Shown: positions 45,378-54,791 of the stretch, one piece after another
Layout of the letters: each line of letters starts with the position of its first letter
Numbering within the stretch: position 1 is the first letter of the stretch
Source: Sophora flavescens
Taxonomy: Eukaryota > Streptophyta > Magnoliopsida > Fabales > Fabaceae
Length of the DNA: 64,000 nucleotides
Reading direction: 5' to 3'
Assembly (NCBI GenBank): GCA_030762895.1
Contig: CM061069.1
Span: 20,537,630-20,601,629 of the forward strand
Made by a program: the position numbers and the translations under genes
The notes under the pieces: model-generated
The model's input: the letters and a program-made list of their open reading frames with translations, nothing else
Told to the model about the DNA's origin: nothing
The model's database searches: none

Positions 45378-47689
45378 TCAACCGGGGTCGGCTGGGCGTA
45401 GAAGTGCAGGAACACTTCTTTTCCATGGAGCTCCTTCAAATAGCCGTTTCTGCTCATACGGCCAGTAACGCTTCCGCTTTGCTCTTTTCTCTCGGAGCTT
45501 CCTAGCCTTCCTTCCTCCCGGCGGAAGTATTGTTTCTGCATGGACAGTAATTCCAACTTCACCACTGGGTGCATCTCCAACCATGCATATCTTTGGGGTT
45601 GCTTCCATGCTAAGTTCTTTCTCTACTACCGGAGACGTTACATCAATTCTGCACACATGGCTCTCAAAAGGAGGGTTGTTACAAGAGTTGATCAACTGAA
45701 AATTTACCCTACCTTCCTCTACATTTAGAGAGAGTTTGCCATTCCTTACGTCTATTAATGCTCCAGCGGTTGCCAAGAATGGCCTTCCTAAAATGATGGG
45801 GAATTTAGAATTCCCTTTCATGTCCAGTTCCGGGAAGTCGGTAGGGATTTGTATTTTCTCTTCCTTGACAGGAACATTCTCTAGTATGCCTAGAGGAGTC
45901 CTAGTTGAGCCATCTGCAATTTGTAAGGGGAATTTGAATGGTCTCAACTCTTTGCTTCCCAACCTTTCCATGATAGTGAGGGACATCAAGCTCGCACTAG
46001 CCCCTAGGTCACATAAGGCTTGGTCAATTTGCACTTGTTCAATCGAGCAAGCGATGGAGAAACTACCTGGGTCTTTCAGTTTAGTAGGCATTTTAGTCTC
46101 TACATCTACTTGCTTTTTCCTAACCAACCTTTGTGGGAAAGGTATCGGGGGTTGGTACGGTGGTGGAGGGACATATTTCGGTTCTGGCTCCTCTTTTTCG
46201 CTTGTGTCCTCCTCCGGGTCCACGTCCATTTCAGCTACCCCCACCCCAAGCTTATCATCCCTCAAGTGTATGACATTGCAATGCTCATTGGGATTTGCTT
46301 CGGTTGCCCCGGGAATGCACCCTTAGGTCTCGAGTACGTCTTTGGCTTGTTGGGCAATCTGGGTTTCTAGCATCTTGTTATGAGTTGCTAAGTTGTCTAC
46401 CTTAGATGCTAGATCCTTTATTGCCTCACTCACTGCCCTTTCCTTGTTGTCTAAACTCCTCATTCTGTTTTGTCCGAGTTTCGACAAAACTTTCAAATAA
46501 AGTCTCGAGTTTAGATCTCTGTACTGAGGGTACCCTGTCTTTGTTCTCTTATTACCTTGACCTTCTTGGAACTCATGGTTGAGCGTGTTGCTGTAGTTGC
46601 CGTAGGAGAGGTAAGGGTTGTTCCTTCTTTGGTTGTAGGGATTTGGGGGAGCATAGTTGGGCAGCTTCGGGTTCGTATCATAGTAGTTGTTACAAGAGTT
46701 CACTTGCTCACCCGGCGCCGGATCCATGTGGGCATTCCATCATGTCATGTCCCTGCATTCCACAAATCTCACAAACAAGGTTAGTAGCACCTAATGCACT
46801 CACATTAGCTCTTTCAAGCCGATCAAAATGTTTATTAAGTGAGTCTATCTTTGACATAATAAGATCTGTGCTATTTACCTCAAACTTACACACATAAATC
46901 TTGTTCTGTTTATTAACTAATTAGGATACCCATTGGTGTTAGTTGTAGTCGACATTATCTATGATGTTGAATGCCTCGGTGAGAGGCCTATTCATAAACG
47001 CTCCACCGGCTGCGAATCTAGTGACACCTTCAAGAGTAGTCTAATCCGTTATAGAAGGTGTGCACTATTAACCACCTCTCGAGTCCGTGATGTGGGCACG
47101 ACTCCAACAGTCCCTTGTATCGATCCCAAGCTTCGATAATGATTCTCCGTCTTTTCCGGAAGAAGCCTGTGATCTGGGTTCTTATGTATGCCGTCTTGGA
47201 TGGAGGGAAGAATTTCTCCAAGAACGCCTGCTCCAGTTGGTCCCAAGTGGTCAAAGTGTTAGCGGGGATTTGCTTAAGCCAGGCCTTCGCCTTTCCAGTG
47301 AGAGATGAGGGGAACAGTCTCAAACGTACAACATCGACTGAGGCTCCATTAATCCTGATTGCATCGGTGAACTCTAAGAATGTTTCTATATGATCAGTCG
47401 GGTCCTCCGAAGGCAATCCTCCGAATTGATGTTGCCTAATCATGTTGATTAACATAGGTGGTATGGTATAGTTTTCCACCTCAATCTCTGGCCTTGCAAT
47501 CCCAGTTCGCAAGCCTCTCGCATTTGGGGCTGCGTAGTCCTTCAAAGGCTTTGTATCCGGTTGATTCGCCATGAGTGAAATGGGAATCGACCTTTCTTCC
47601 TCTCTTAGTAGTCTTCTACGTCTGTGGAAGGTCCTCTCGATCTCCGGATCAATCTCACTAAGGCTCCCAAGACTTAGAGATCTTTGCAT
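45378..47689 (-). pseudogene. E4 gag-protease polyprotein
   Basis: The start is chosen at the ATG 47689 (MQRSLSLGSLSEIDPEIERT), which aligns with the E3 start. Gag core is intact to about 47030 (QHQFGGLPSEDPTDHIETFL, RLRLFPSSLTGKAKAWL, FLEKFFPPSK), where one base is lost after GLDYS. The CCHC knuckle (CEICGMQGHDMMEC) lies in the 46893-46708 frame, with another frame break to 46323. Protease 46265-45378: DQALCDLGASASLMSLTIME with the catalytic Asp, IILGRPFLATAGA, a basic tail (KLREKRAKRKRYW) and the end PADPG. It is like E3 in order, length and end. Frameshifts rather than nonsense codons break it. Confidence 0.88.
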
Positions 47690-47874
47690 ATAACACACAG
47701 AGAGATGGATACAATAGAAGGAAAAGAATTTTTTTGATTTTTGACTTTTGATTTTATTTTTTTTTTTTAATTTCAGAAATAAAAATCAAATAAAAAGAAA
47801 AGGGTCCAGAAAATCAATTTAAAAACTAATTGAAATTCGAAAAGGCACAGTCCCCGGCAACGGCGCCAAAAACT
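47690..47874 (-). other. E4 leader and tRNA-Asp primer-binding site
   Basis: Minus strand after the LTR has TGGCGCCGTTGCCGGGGA (about 47870-47853), an 18-base match to the complement of the plant tRNA-Asp 3' end. The leader is T-rich on the plus strand. Confidence 0.88.
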
Positions 47875-49447
47875 TGATAGCGTGTGCGAATGCACGTGCG
47901 ATTCCGGCAAGTGTACCGGACTGCCGTCAAGTAATAAAAGATATCGAACCCACAGAGACTGTGTTCTCGAATCGCAATCGGTTTTCGAATCGATTAGTTC
48001 TGGACAGTTTTAAAGAGGTTTTGAAAAATGTTTGAATTGAAATTAAGAAATAGATGAGCAGAAAACAATTGTTTATGGGGTTTTGATCTAAACGGATTCC
48101 TAGGGATTTGGGTTACCTTTGAGGTTGTTTATGTTGCTAACTGATTTACCTTTGTTGATTACCGAAATTGCCTTGAAGGCGAGTTTATCCTCTGATAGCT
48201 TAAGCTCCCTCTCGGGTTACAAAAGCCGTGCCCAATTGACCCGACCCTACTCCGTGGTAGTCGATCCCAGATTGGACCCTTTGCGTTCCGGTGACAACTC
48301 GTTACTCCTCGAGGGACGGCTTCTAACTCTCGTGATTTCAGTCCCAAGTCTGACTTCTATAGGTCCGACACCTAGGTTCACCGCTAGGTTCCTCCCTATA
48401 ATGTCTAAGTCATGCAAATAACCTAAGTTCACCGCTAGGTTCCTCCTTGGATCATTCACATCTCACAAACCAGTGGCCGCCGGGCTTTACGAGTGAAACA
48501 CCCTAGAAATCCTAAGTTCACCGCTAGGTTCCTCCTTAGAACGTCTACGTCACGTAAATAAACGGTTGCCGAAATTTATGAGTGATTAACACACTATAAA
48601 TCAGATCTAAAACAATTACGAAATCAACAATGATTTTAACATCAAATCAACATCATTTACAAACCTCGGGCAGAGCCCTAGTCCCTAGAAACAAACTACT
48701 ACTCCAGTCTTGCCATGGAGATGACAAGCTGGGTTGACAACATAGTGTAAATCAGAAAAGAGAATAGAGGAGAAGAAGAGAAGAGATCTATAATCTATGC
48801 CTAGAGTAGTAGCCCCAAAGGTCTGATGTTTTACGCCTCTCGCCTGGTCCCTTATTTATAGAATTGGGCAGTTAGAGTCCTAATCCAACTCAAATTAGAT
48901 CCACCTCTGTTACTTCCGAGTCAAGTAATACGCGTCACGGCCGTGATGGCTATCACGGCCTGGCCGTGACGGATTCTCGCCTTGAAAATTCTTCACCGGT
49001 TGGTCCGTCATGGCCGTGATGCTCATCACGGCCTGGCCGTGACGGCCATCACGGCCGTGATGGCCATCATGGCCTGGCCCCGACGACTTCGACTTGTGGT
49101 GGTTTTGGGTCACGGCCGTGATGGCTATCACGGCTAGGCCGTGATGCACTCGACTTGACCTTTGTTCTTTTTCAGTTTTGCTCGATCATGGCCGTGATGG
49201 GCATCACGGCTAGGCCGTGATGGGCTCTGTTTGGCTCATTTTCTTCAGTTTTAAAGCTCCATCTTCATCCAAACTTCATCATGGTTGATCTTGAGCAATT
49301 TACCCTTGATATCTGCAAAACAACACACGAAAACCGCCTTACCCGTTCCAAAGGAAAATTAACCTAAAATCTAATAAAAATATGCCTAAACTACATGAAA
49401 ATGCATGCAAAATGATGGACAAAGATGAGGTGGAATCACACTCATCA
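47875..49447 (-). repeat. E4 5' LTR
   Basis: Same ends as 42026-43593 and the same three copies of ttcaccgctaggttcctcc (about 48376, 48429, 48517). The palindrome array at about 48930-49225 has the same unit count as the sister. Confidence 0.92.
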
Positions 49448-49804
49448 GAGGTGATGCATCCATTGGAGTTTCTGATGACAGGACTGAGAAGAAAATGATG
49501 TTGATGCAGAAACTTTTTTATATTTTAGGGCTATGTTGCAGAATTTTTTTATCTTTTAATCATGTAATTTTAACTTATGAATCGCTTCAATGTCATACGA
49601 TTTGATTATACATATAACTTGTTTTATGTTAAGTGTTTATTTATTTTAATTTGCACAATAATTTGTTTACTAATTCAAGCTAATTAATAAAAATTAAAAA
49701 TAAACTTGTATAAAAAAAAGGTTTAGAAATAAACTGCAGTACTATATGGAGTGATCTGCGTTAAAAGGGACAACAGGGACATGACAACCAATGAATGAGT
49801 TTCA
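49448..49804 (+). other. Continuation of captured DNA in CACTA-B
   Basis: Follows on from 42025. A short readable stretch (VSDDRTEKKMMLMQKLF) near 49465-49515 is followed by AT-rich DNA. It may be the last exon and 3' UTR of the captured gene, but this is not certain. Confidence 0.35.
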
Positions 49805-50102
49805 TAATTATTTACGTCTGTTATTTATAGAACTGATGCAAATAGTTTACCCACCACCTCATTTTTAACGTCAACTTAATTGATGACTGCCAAGTTCCCG
49901 TATATTAATTACATTATTTCCAATATTCATTCTGCACGTTTATAATATATAGGATTATTTATGTCACTTGTTTATTTAATCAAGTAAAAATCAAACTTTT
50001 AACGCCGGGTTTATAAAAACGACGCGTTAACAATTAATATTTTTATTTGAAAAACACTTTTAACGCCGCTTTTTTAAAAATGCGGCGTTAAAAGTGTATA
50101 GA
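49805..50102. repeat. CACTA-B subterminal-like block, second copy
   Basis: Degenerate forms of the palindromes (aacgccgctttttt facing gcggcgttaaaa at 50063-50095, and ttacgtctgttatttatag). It precedes captured copy 2 as the block at 41283-41504 precedes copy 1. Confidence 0.6.
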
Positions 50103-50400
50103 TATCTGCAAAAACATTCATTCCTTTGATCTCTTGTGCTACTTACCCATGTACCTTGTAACTCAATCCTCTTAATGAGCATTAAGTTTATAGGTAAGTT
50201 TTCAAGAAAATCGAATAGCTTAGTAACTTCATCCCCTGCTCCTATAAATAGCTTCCTTCCATCCTTTTAATTTTCTCGCTTCACAATATGGCTCTACCGT
50301 GGAGATTAACTTCATCACTCTTTCTTCCTATTCCTAGACTCAAAGGTCTTTGTCTTAATGGTCAAACAACTTCGAGTTTGAGTAAATTACATTACATGGG
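50103..50400 (+). pseudogene. Captured promoter and first exon of a host gene (copy 2)
   Basis: Closely matches 41505-41815: TATAAATAG at about 50243 and an ATG at about 50288 reading MALPWRLTSSLFLPIPRLKG. It ends a few codons later in a different frame because of a small deletion near 50375. Confidence 0.5.
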
Positions 50401-50667
50401 TGATAAGTCTGAGTAAATTACATTATGTGAGTTGCTCACCTTATCACCTTCCTGAGAATCACTCTTTGGAGGGCTAATCAGGTGCTCGGGGTCACAGTTC
50501 CAAAACCTCGGCTTTGGCAGCAAGTGACCGTCTTGGAAGTCTCTGGAACCACTTGTCTTTGCTTGAAACAGATCTAGTGCACCTGTTTTTGCCTCTCTCT
50601 TGAGCTCTCTCATGCCCCCCGTTTTACGAGGTCTTCGGAGTATAGTTTTCCCTTTGGCATATTTCAT
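50392..50667 (-). pseudogene. Unrecognised exon-like ORF, possibly captured
   Basis: A 91-codon frame on the minus strand (MKYAKGKTILRRPRKTGGMR at the start) with balanced codon use and higher GC than its surroundings. After SDSQEGDK the DNA reads AAGGTGAGC, a good splice donor, so the exon may end at about 50441. The protein is basic, then Pro- and Asp-rich (WNCDPEHLISPPKSD). I do not recognise it; it could be a chance frame. Confidence 0.35.
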
Positions 50668-50959
50668 AAAACTCTCTGATGGGATGTAGCTTTAATGTTT
50701 AGGATTTAAAACCCTTTCAATGTAACTTTTTATAGGATTTTAAACCCTTTCAATGTAACTTTTTATAGGATTTTAAACCCTTTCAATCTTCTCAGATCGT
50801 ATTCAGACATACACTTCTTGAATGAGATCCGGTTTGGGTTATTGATTCAACTTATAGTTTTCAAAACAGAAACACAAAACATCAAAGCAATTCATGTGAA
50901 ACTGAAACTTTGAGGAAGGCAATGCGGAAGGGATCGTATACTAGATAAAAAAAATTATT
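50668..50959. repeat. Tandem repeat and spacer in CACTA-B
   Basis: Bases 50696-50795 hold nearly three copies of a unit containing ttttaaaccctttcaatgta (about 33 bases). The remainder is unremarkable AT-rich DNA. Confidence 0.7.
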
Positions 50960-51240
50960 AAAATAACCTTTAACGTCCGTTGATGTAAGGATCGCGACGT
51001 TAAAAGTGAAGTGACTTACTTTTAACGTCAGTTCTTTATCGAACTGACGTTAAAATGTTCACTTTTAACGTCAGTTCTTTATTGAACTGACGTTAAAAGT
51101 GAGTCACTTCACTTTTAATGTCAGTCATTAAAACAACTGACGTTAAAATTGAATTAATGAACTCTGATATTTACAAAACTGCCACCGCCTCCTTTTTAAC
51201 GTCTAGCTTTTGGTTAACTGACGTAAACCTTTACCGTCCA
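50960..51240. repeat. CACTA-B right subterminal palindromes
   Basis: Includes two near-perfect inverted repeats, 51020-51055 and 51063-51098, with arms TTTTAACGTCAGTTC and its complement around a 6-base spacer. Confidence 0.88.
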
Positions 51241-51260
51241 ATGTATATTTTCCACTAGTG

Positions 51261-52606
51261 ATATATAAAATATCAGAGTTATGAAGGAAGCGAAGGCATA
51301 TGAAATACAGACACTCCACTGGCCGCGGTATAACTAATAAAATACTCAACTTCAACTCTGAAAGTCCTCGTGAGAGACGTTAGGATTCTCATCACCTTCC
51401 TCGTCTTGGCACTAGCTAAAAGCTCATCTCCGTATTCGAATCACGAACCTAATCAACATAACAGAAACATAGAGACAGAGATATATAGGAGGTAAGAAAC
51501 TCTAATCATCATAGAGGGGAAACAACATAAAATACTACTTATCAACATGTACATAAACAAGCACAACCGTCTCCCAGAATCATTGTCATACCAATCAAAC
51601 TCGATATTCAAGCAACTAGGATAATAACTTATTCTAATGCATAACTGATCCTACATGCACGATTGGCCAATTCTACAACAACATAAGTCGGGTAGTTGAG
51701 TTACTAGCTCCCGCGTTACCAATATGAGTTACGTCATCTTGGTCGCTCTGGATAGTCTACATCAACCTCGTGTGGCAATTACTCAGCTGTTAGCAACTGT
51801 TCACACGACTCCACTGTAACAACCACTCAAACGATCACTGCAGCTTGATATGGTCACCTCCCTTGTGTAATAAACACTCAAACGGCTGTTGCAGTCGATA
51901 CGGTCACCTCCCTTGTGTAATAAACACTCAAACGGCTATTGTAGTTATATACACAAGTATGATCCGACCTCATATGATAGGCACTCGACCAACTATTGAA
52001 ACTATCCATACGGCCCTCCTGTGACAACTATCCAAATATCGTTGTAGTCAATCACAACCATCAACCTTATATTAGTACCCGCTCAACAACAATTGCGGAT
52101 ACCCACAAGGTTGATTAGCAGCATGATATGATATGAACATGCAATCATCACCACATAATTTCACCCCACTTTTCCATCTTACACCTCAATATCACCATAA
52201 CATCATAATTTCCTACTCAAACTATCAACTTAAATTCATATCAACCGTCTCCAAAATATCATCAAGATTAATTCACCACACATCAATATATATCAACAAC
52301 ACATAGTGAATTTATCATCATATCATCAATAAAAATATTAATTGTACATCACCTACGCATGTTATTATATAAGCATAAATGACATATTAAATATACATCA
52401 TATACTCAGATAAGCATGTTATCATATATCATATTATCAACCAACAATCAACGGGGGTTGAGAATCGCCACACAAGTTAATGTTCATAATTTATGCCTAT
52501 TGTCCAGATAATTAAGGTTTCTTCCCCCTCACCTTGTGTGCACTTATACTGGAGTCCCGAAACGAACACTCCCTCTACACTTTCAATACAAGGGAATAAG
52601 GCCGCC
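51261..52606 (-). repeat. Chromoviral LTR (minus), right piece
   Basis: Continuation of 36647-36751. It carries the phrase ccactggccgcggtataact and a direct repeat of about 60 bases (cactcaaacggctgttgcag, about 51870 and 51930). Such layout is typical of Tekay/Del LTRs. No coding sequence; the end is set by the start of L1. Confidence 0.45.
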
Positions 52607-53483
52607 TGTAACAGCATGTTCTTAATTACGCTGTGACACCGGTTAAAATATAAATATTTATATTTTGATCTGAGGTCAATAAAATGATTTTTTTGGTTAA
52701 AACAAAATCATATTCATACTCTACCTTATGGTAGAGGGTTACAGTAAAATTTTGGGTTGAAAATTCACACGGAAACCGGTCTGCGTTTTCACTGATAGTA
52801 AAAAGTTACTGATCAGAAAACCTAATTTTGATCCGTGAAAGAAACATCAATGATTCGTATCCCTTTTTAAGTGAGACGAGTCATTTCCATTTTTTCGCTC
52901 AAAAATAAATATTATATTTTATTCGGGTGAAATATTTATTCAAAACGTGCGTAAAAAACCTTAAGTCGGGTAAACGGCAGAATTGGATGTGGTGTAGGGA
53001 TAATATGGAACAGAGCTAATATGGAGCAGAGATGATGGAAATGATTGATGGGACTTGTGAAAATTGTCACATCATAACTTTTGAAAAGTCACGATAACAA
53101 CTTAAAATATATGGTTTTATTGATCACAAAACCTATTATTGTTCCTATTAGATCCAAACATGCCTTAAAATTGGAAATATCTCCTCCTTATAACCCCAAG
53201 AAAACCGCGGCCTCCCTCCCACATTTCACACACTACATTTCTTTCATTTCTCTACATCAAACACAGAGCTCAAAGTGGTGTGGTTGAAGAAATTACAAGA
53301 TCTTCATCTCTTTCATTCTCCTTCACATAATAAAGGCAACTTCATCATCTTTGATCATCTTTTCTTCTTACAAATAGTCATCATCATCTTTTTCATGCCT
53401 CTTTGTGTTGGAACCCATTTTTGTTGTTGTTTTTATGAAAATGGAAACAATATGAAATTTATGAATGAGCTTCTTGTAACATG
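52607..53483 (+). repeat. L1: truncated chromoviral LTR
   Basis: Starts TGTAACAGCATG and matches L2 and L3 for about 870 bases to cttgtaacatga, where integrase sequence begins abruptly. The rest of the LTR, gag, protease, RT and RNase H are missing. Confidence 0.78.
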
Positions 53484-54791
53484 AGGGTGATTTTAGAGGA
53501 GGCACATAAGAGTAAGTTGAGTTTTCATACTGGATCCACTAAGATGTATCAGGATTTAAAGAAAATGTTTTGGTGGACAGGGATGAAGAAAGAAGTAGCA
53601 GAGTATGTTTTATCGTGCCTGGTGTTTTAGAAGGCTAAGATTGAGCATCAGAAGCCAGCATGTTTATTGCAACCGTAGATATCCCAGAGTGGAAATGGGA
53701 TAGCATAGCTATGGATTTTGTGGTTGGGTTACCATGAACTCCTAAGAAGCATGATACGATTTGGGTTATCATTGATAGGTTGACGAAGTGTGCTCACTTC
53801 TTACCTGTTGGTGAAAGTTATAGTTTAGAGAAATTGACCTAGATTTACATTAAAGAAGTTGTTAGGTTACATGGTGTGCCATCGAGCATTACCTGAGACC
53901 GAGATCCTAGATTTACCTCTAGATTTTGGAGACAATTGCATAATTCTTTGGGGACAAAGTTAAGGATGAGTTCTGCTTATCATCCCCAGACTAACGGACA
54001 GTCAGAGAGAACAATTCAGTCATTGGAAGATCTTTTGAGAGCTTTTGTGTTGGACCATACTGGCAGATGGGATGAGTTCTTACCATTGATTGAATTTACC
54101 TATAACAATAGTTTTCACAATAGTATTGGAATGCCACCATGCGAGGCTTTATATGGCAGAAAGTGTAGGACCCCAATATGTTGGTATGAGACTGGTGAAA
54201 ACCAAGTTTTGGGTCTAGATGTGGTGCAACAAACTACGGAACAAGTCAGAAAGATAAGGGAAAAGATGAAGGAAGCACAAGATAGGCAAATGAGCTATAG
54301 TAACAAGAGAAGGAGACCGTTAGAATAACAGGAAGGTGATCACGTGTTTTTGAGAGTCACTCCGACAACTAGAATTGGCAGAGCTATCAAATCTAGAAAA
54401 CTTACTCCTCGATTCATTGGACCTTTCGCATTCTTCGACGAATTGGTCCAGTAGCTTACCATATTTCCTTACCACCTAATCTTTCTAACCTTCATGAAGT
54501 CTTTCATGTCTCTCAGTTGAGAAAGTACTATTATGATCCTTCACATGTATTGAGTCTGAATCTATACAACTATGAGAGAATCTAGAGTATAAGGCTTTAC
54601 CTGTAAGGATAGCAGATAGACGGATTAAGGAGCTTCGTGGTAGACAGATTCCTTTGGTTAAGGTCATATGGGATGAAACTACTGGAGATGCTACTTGGGA
54701 ACGTGAGATGGATATGCAATAACAATATCCACATCTTTTCTGATTTACGTAAATTTCGAGGACGTGATTTTTTTCCGAAGAGGGGTAGTAA
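53484..54791 (+). pseudogene. Chromoviral integrase and chromodomain remnant
   Basis: Zinc region (ILEEAHKSKLSFHTGSTKMY), core with the first Asp in WDSIAMDFVVGLP, second in DRDPRFTSRFW after a TGA, Glu in NGQSERTIQSLEDLL, then EALYGRKCRTPICW. Open 53936-54328. GPY module and chromodomain (VKVIWDETTGDATWEREMDM near 54660) follow with shifts. Stops at several points. The polypurine run gaagaggggtagtaa (54777-54791) precedes L2. Confidence 0.85.

Larger units (their letters stand above)
42026..49447 (-). mobile_element. E4: gag-protease-only Athila-like retrotransposon (minus strand)
   Basis: A complete element of 7.4 kb with identical 5-base TSDs GAGGT (42021-42025, 49448-49452) and LTRs of about 1.57 kb that look nearly identical, so it is probably the youngest insertion. 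It has a perfect tRNA-Asp PBS, a gag-protease frame and a long 3' UTR, with no RT or integrase. It lies in the captured-gene region of CACTA-B. Confidence 0.92.
36752..51260 (-). mobile_element. CACTA-B: non-autonomous CACTA transposon carrying E4 and captured DNA
   Basis: Starts CACTAGTGCAATAAGTGC, ends ...CACTAGTG at 51260, with TSD ATA (36749-36751 and 51261-51263). Its gene (37403-40401) is on the minus strand, so the left end is the 3' end. No Tnp2 gene is present: sequence equivalent to the CACTA-C leader (before the Tnp2 ATG) passes within 100 bases into the second gene. Without E4 it is about 7.1 kb. The right terminus matches the left only for the first eight bases. Confidence 0.85.

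Noticed and set aside
47853..47870. Match to the 3' end of tRNA-Asp
   Set aside because: Only the last 18 bases are present, next to an LTR, so it is a primer-binding site and not a tRNA gene.
51840..52480. Satellite array
   Set aside because: Only two or three imperfect copies of a 60-base unit, within what looks like a chromoviral LTR.
53081..53484. ORFs of about 70 codons in L1 (and 55362-55556 in L2)
   Set aside because: They lie in LTR sequence and are not preserved in frame between L1, L2 and L3.
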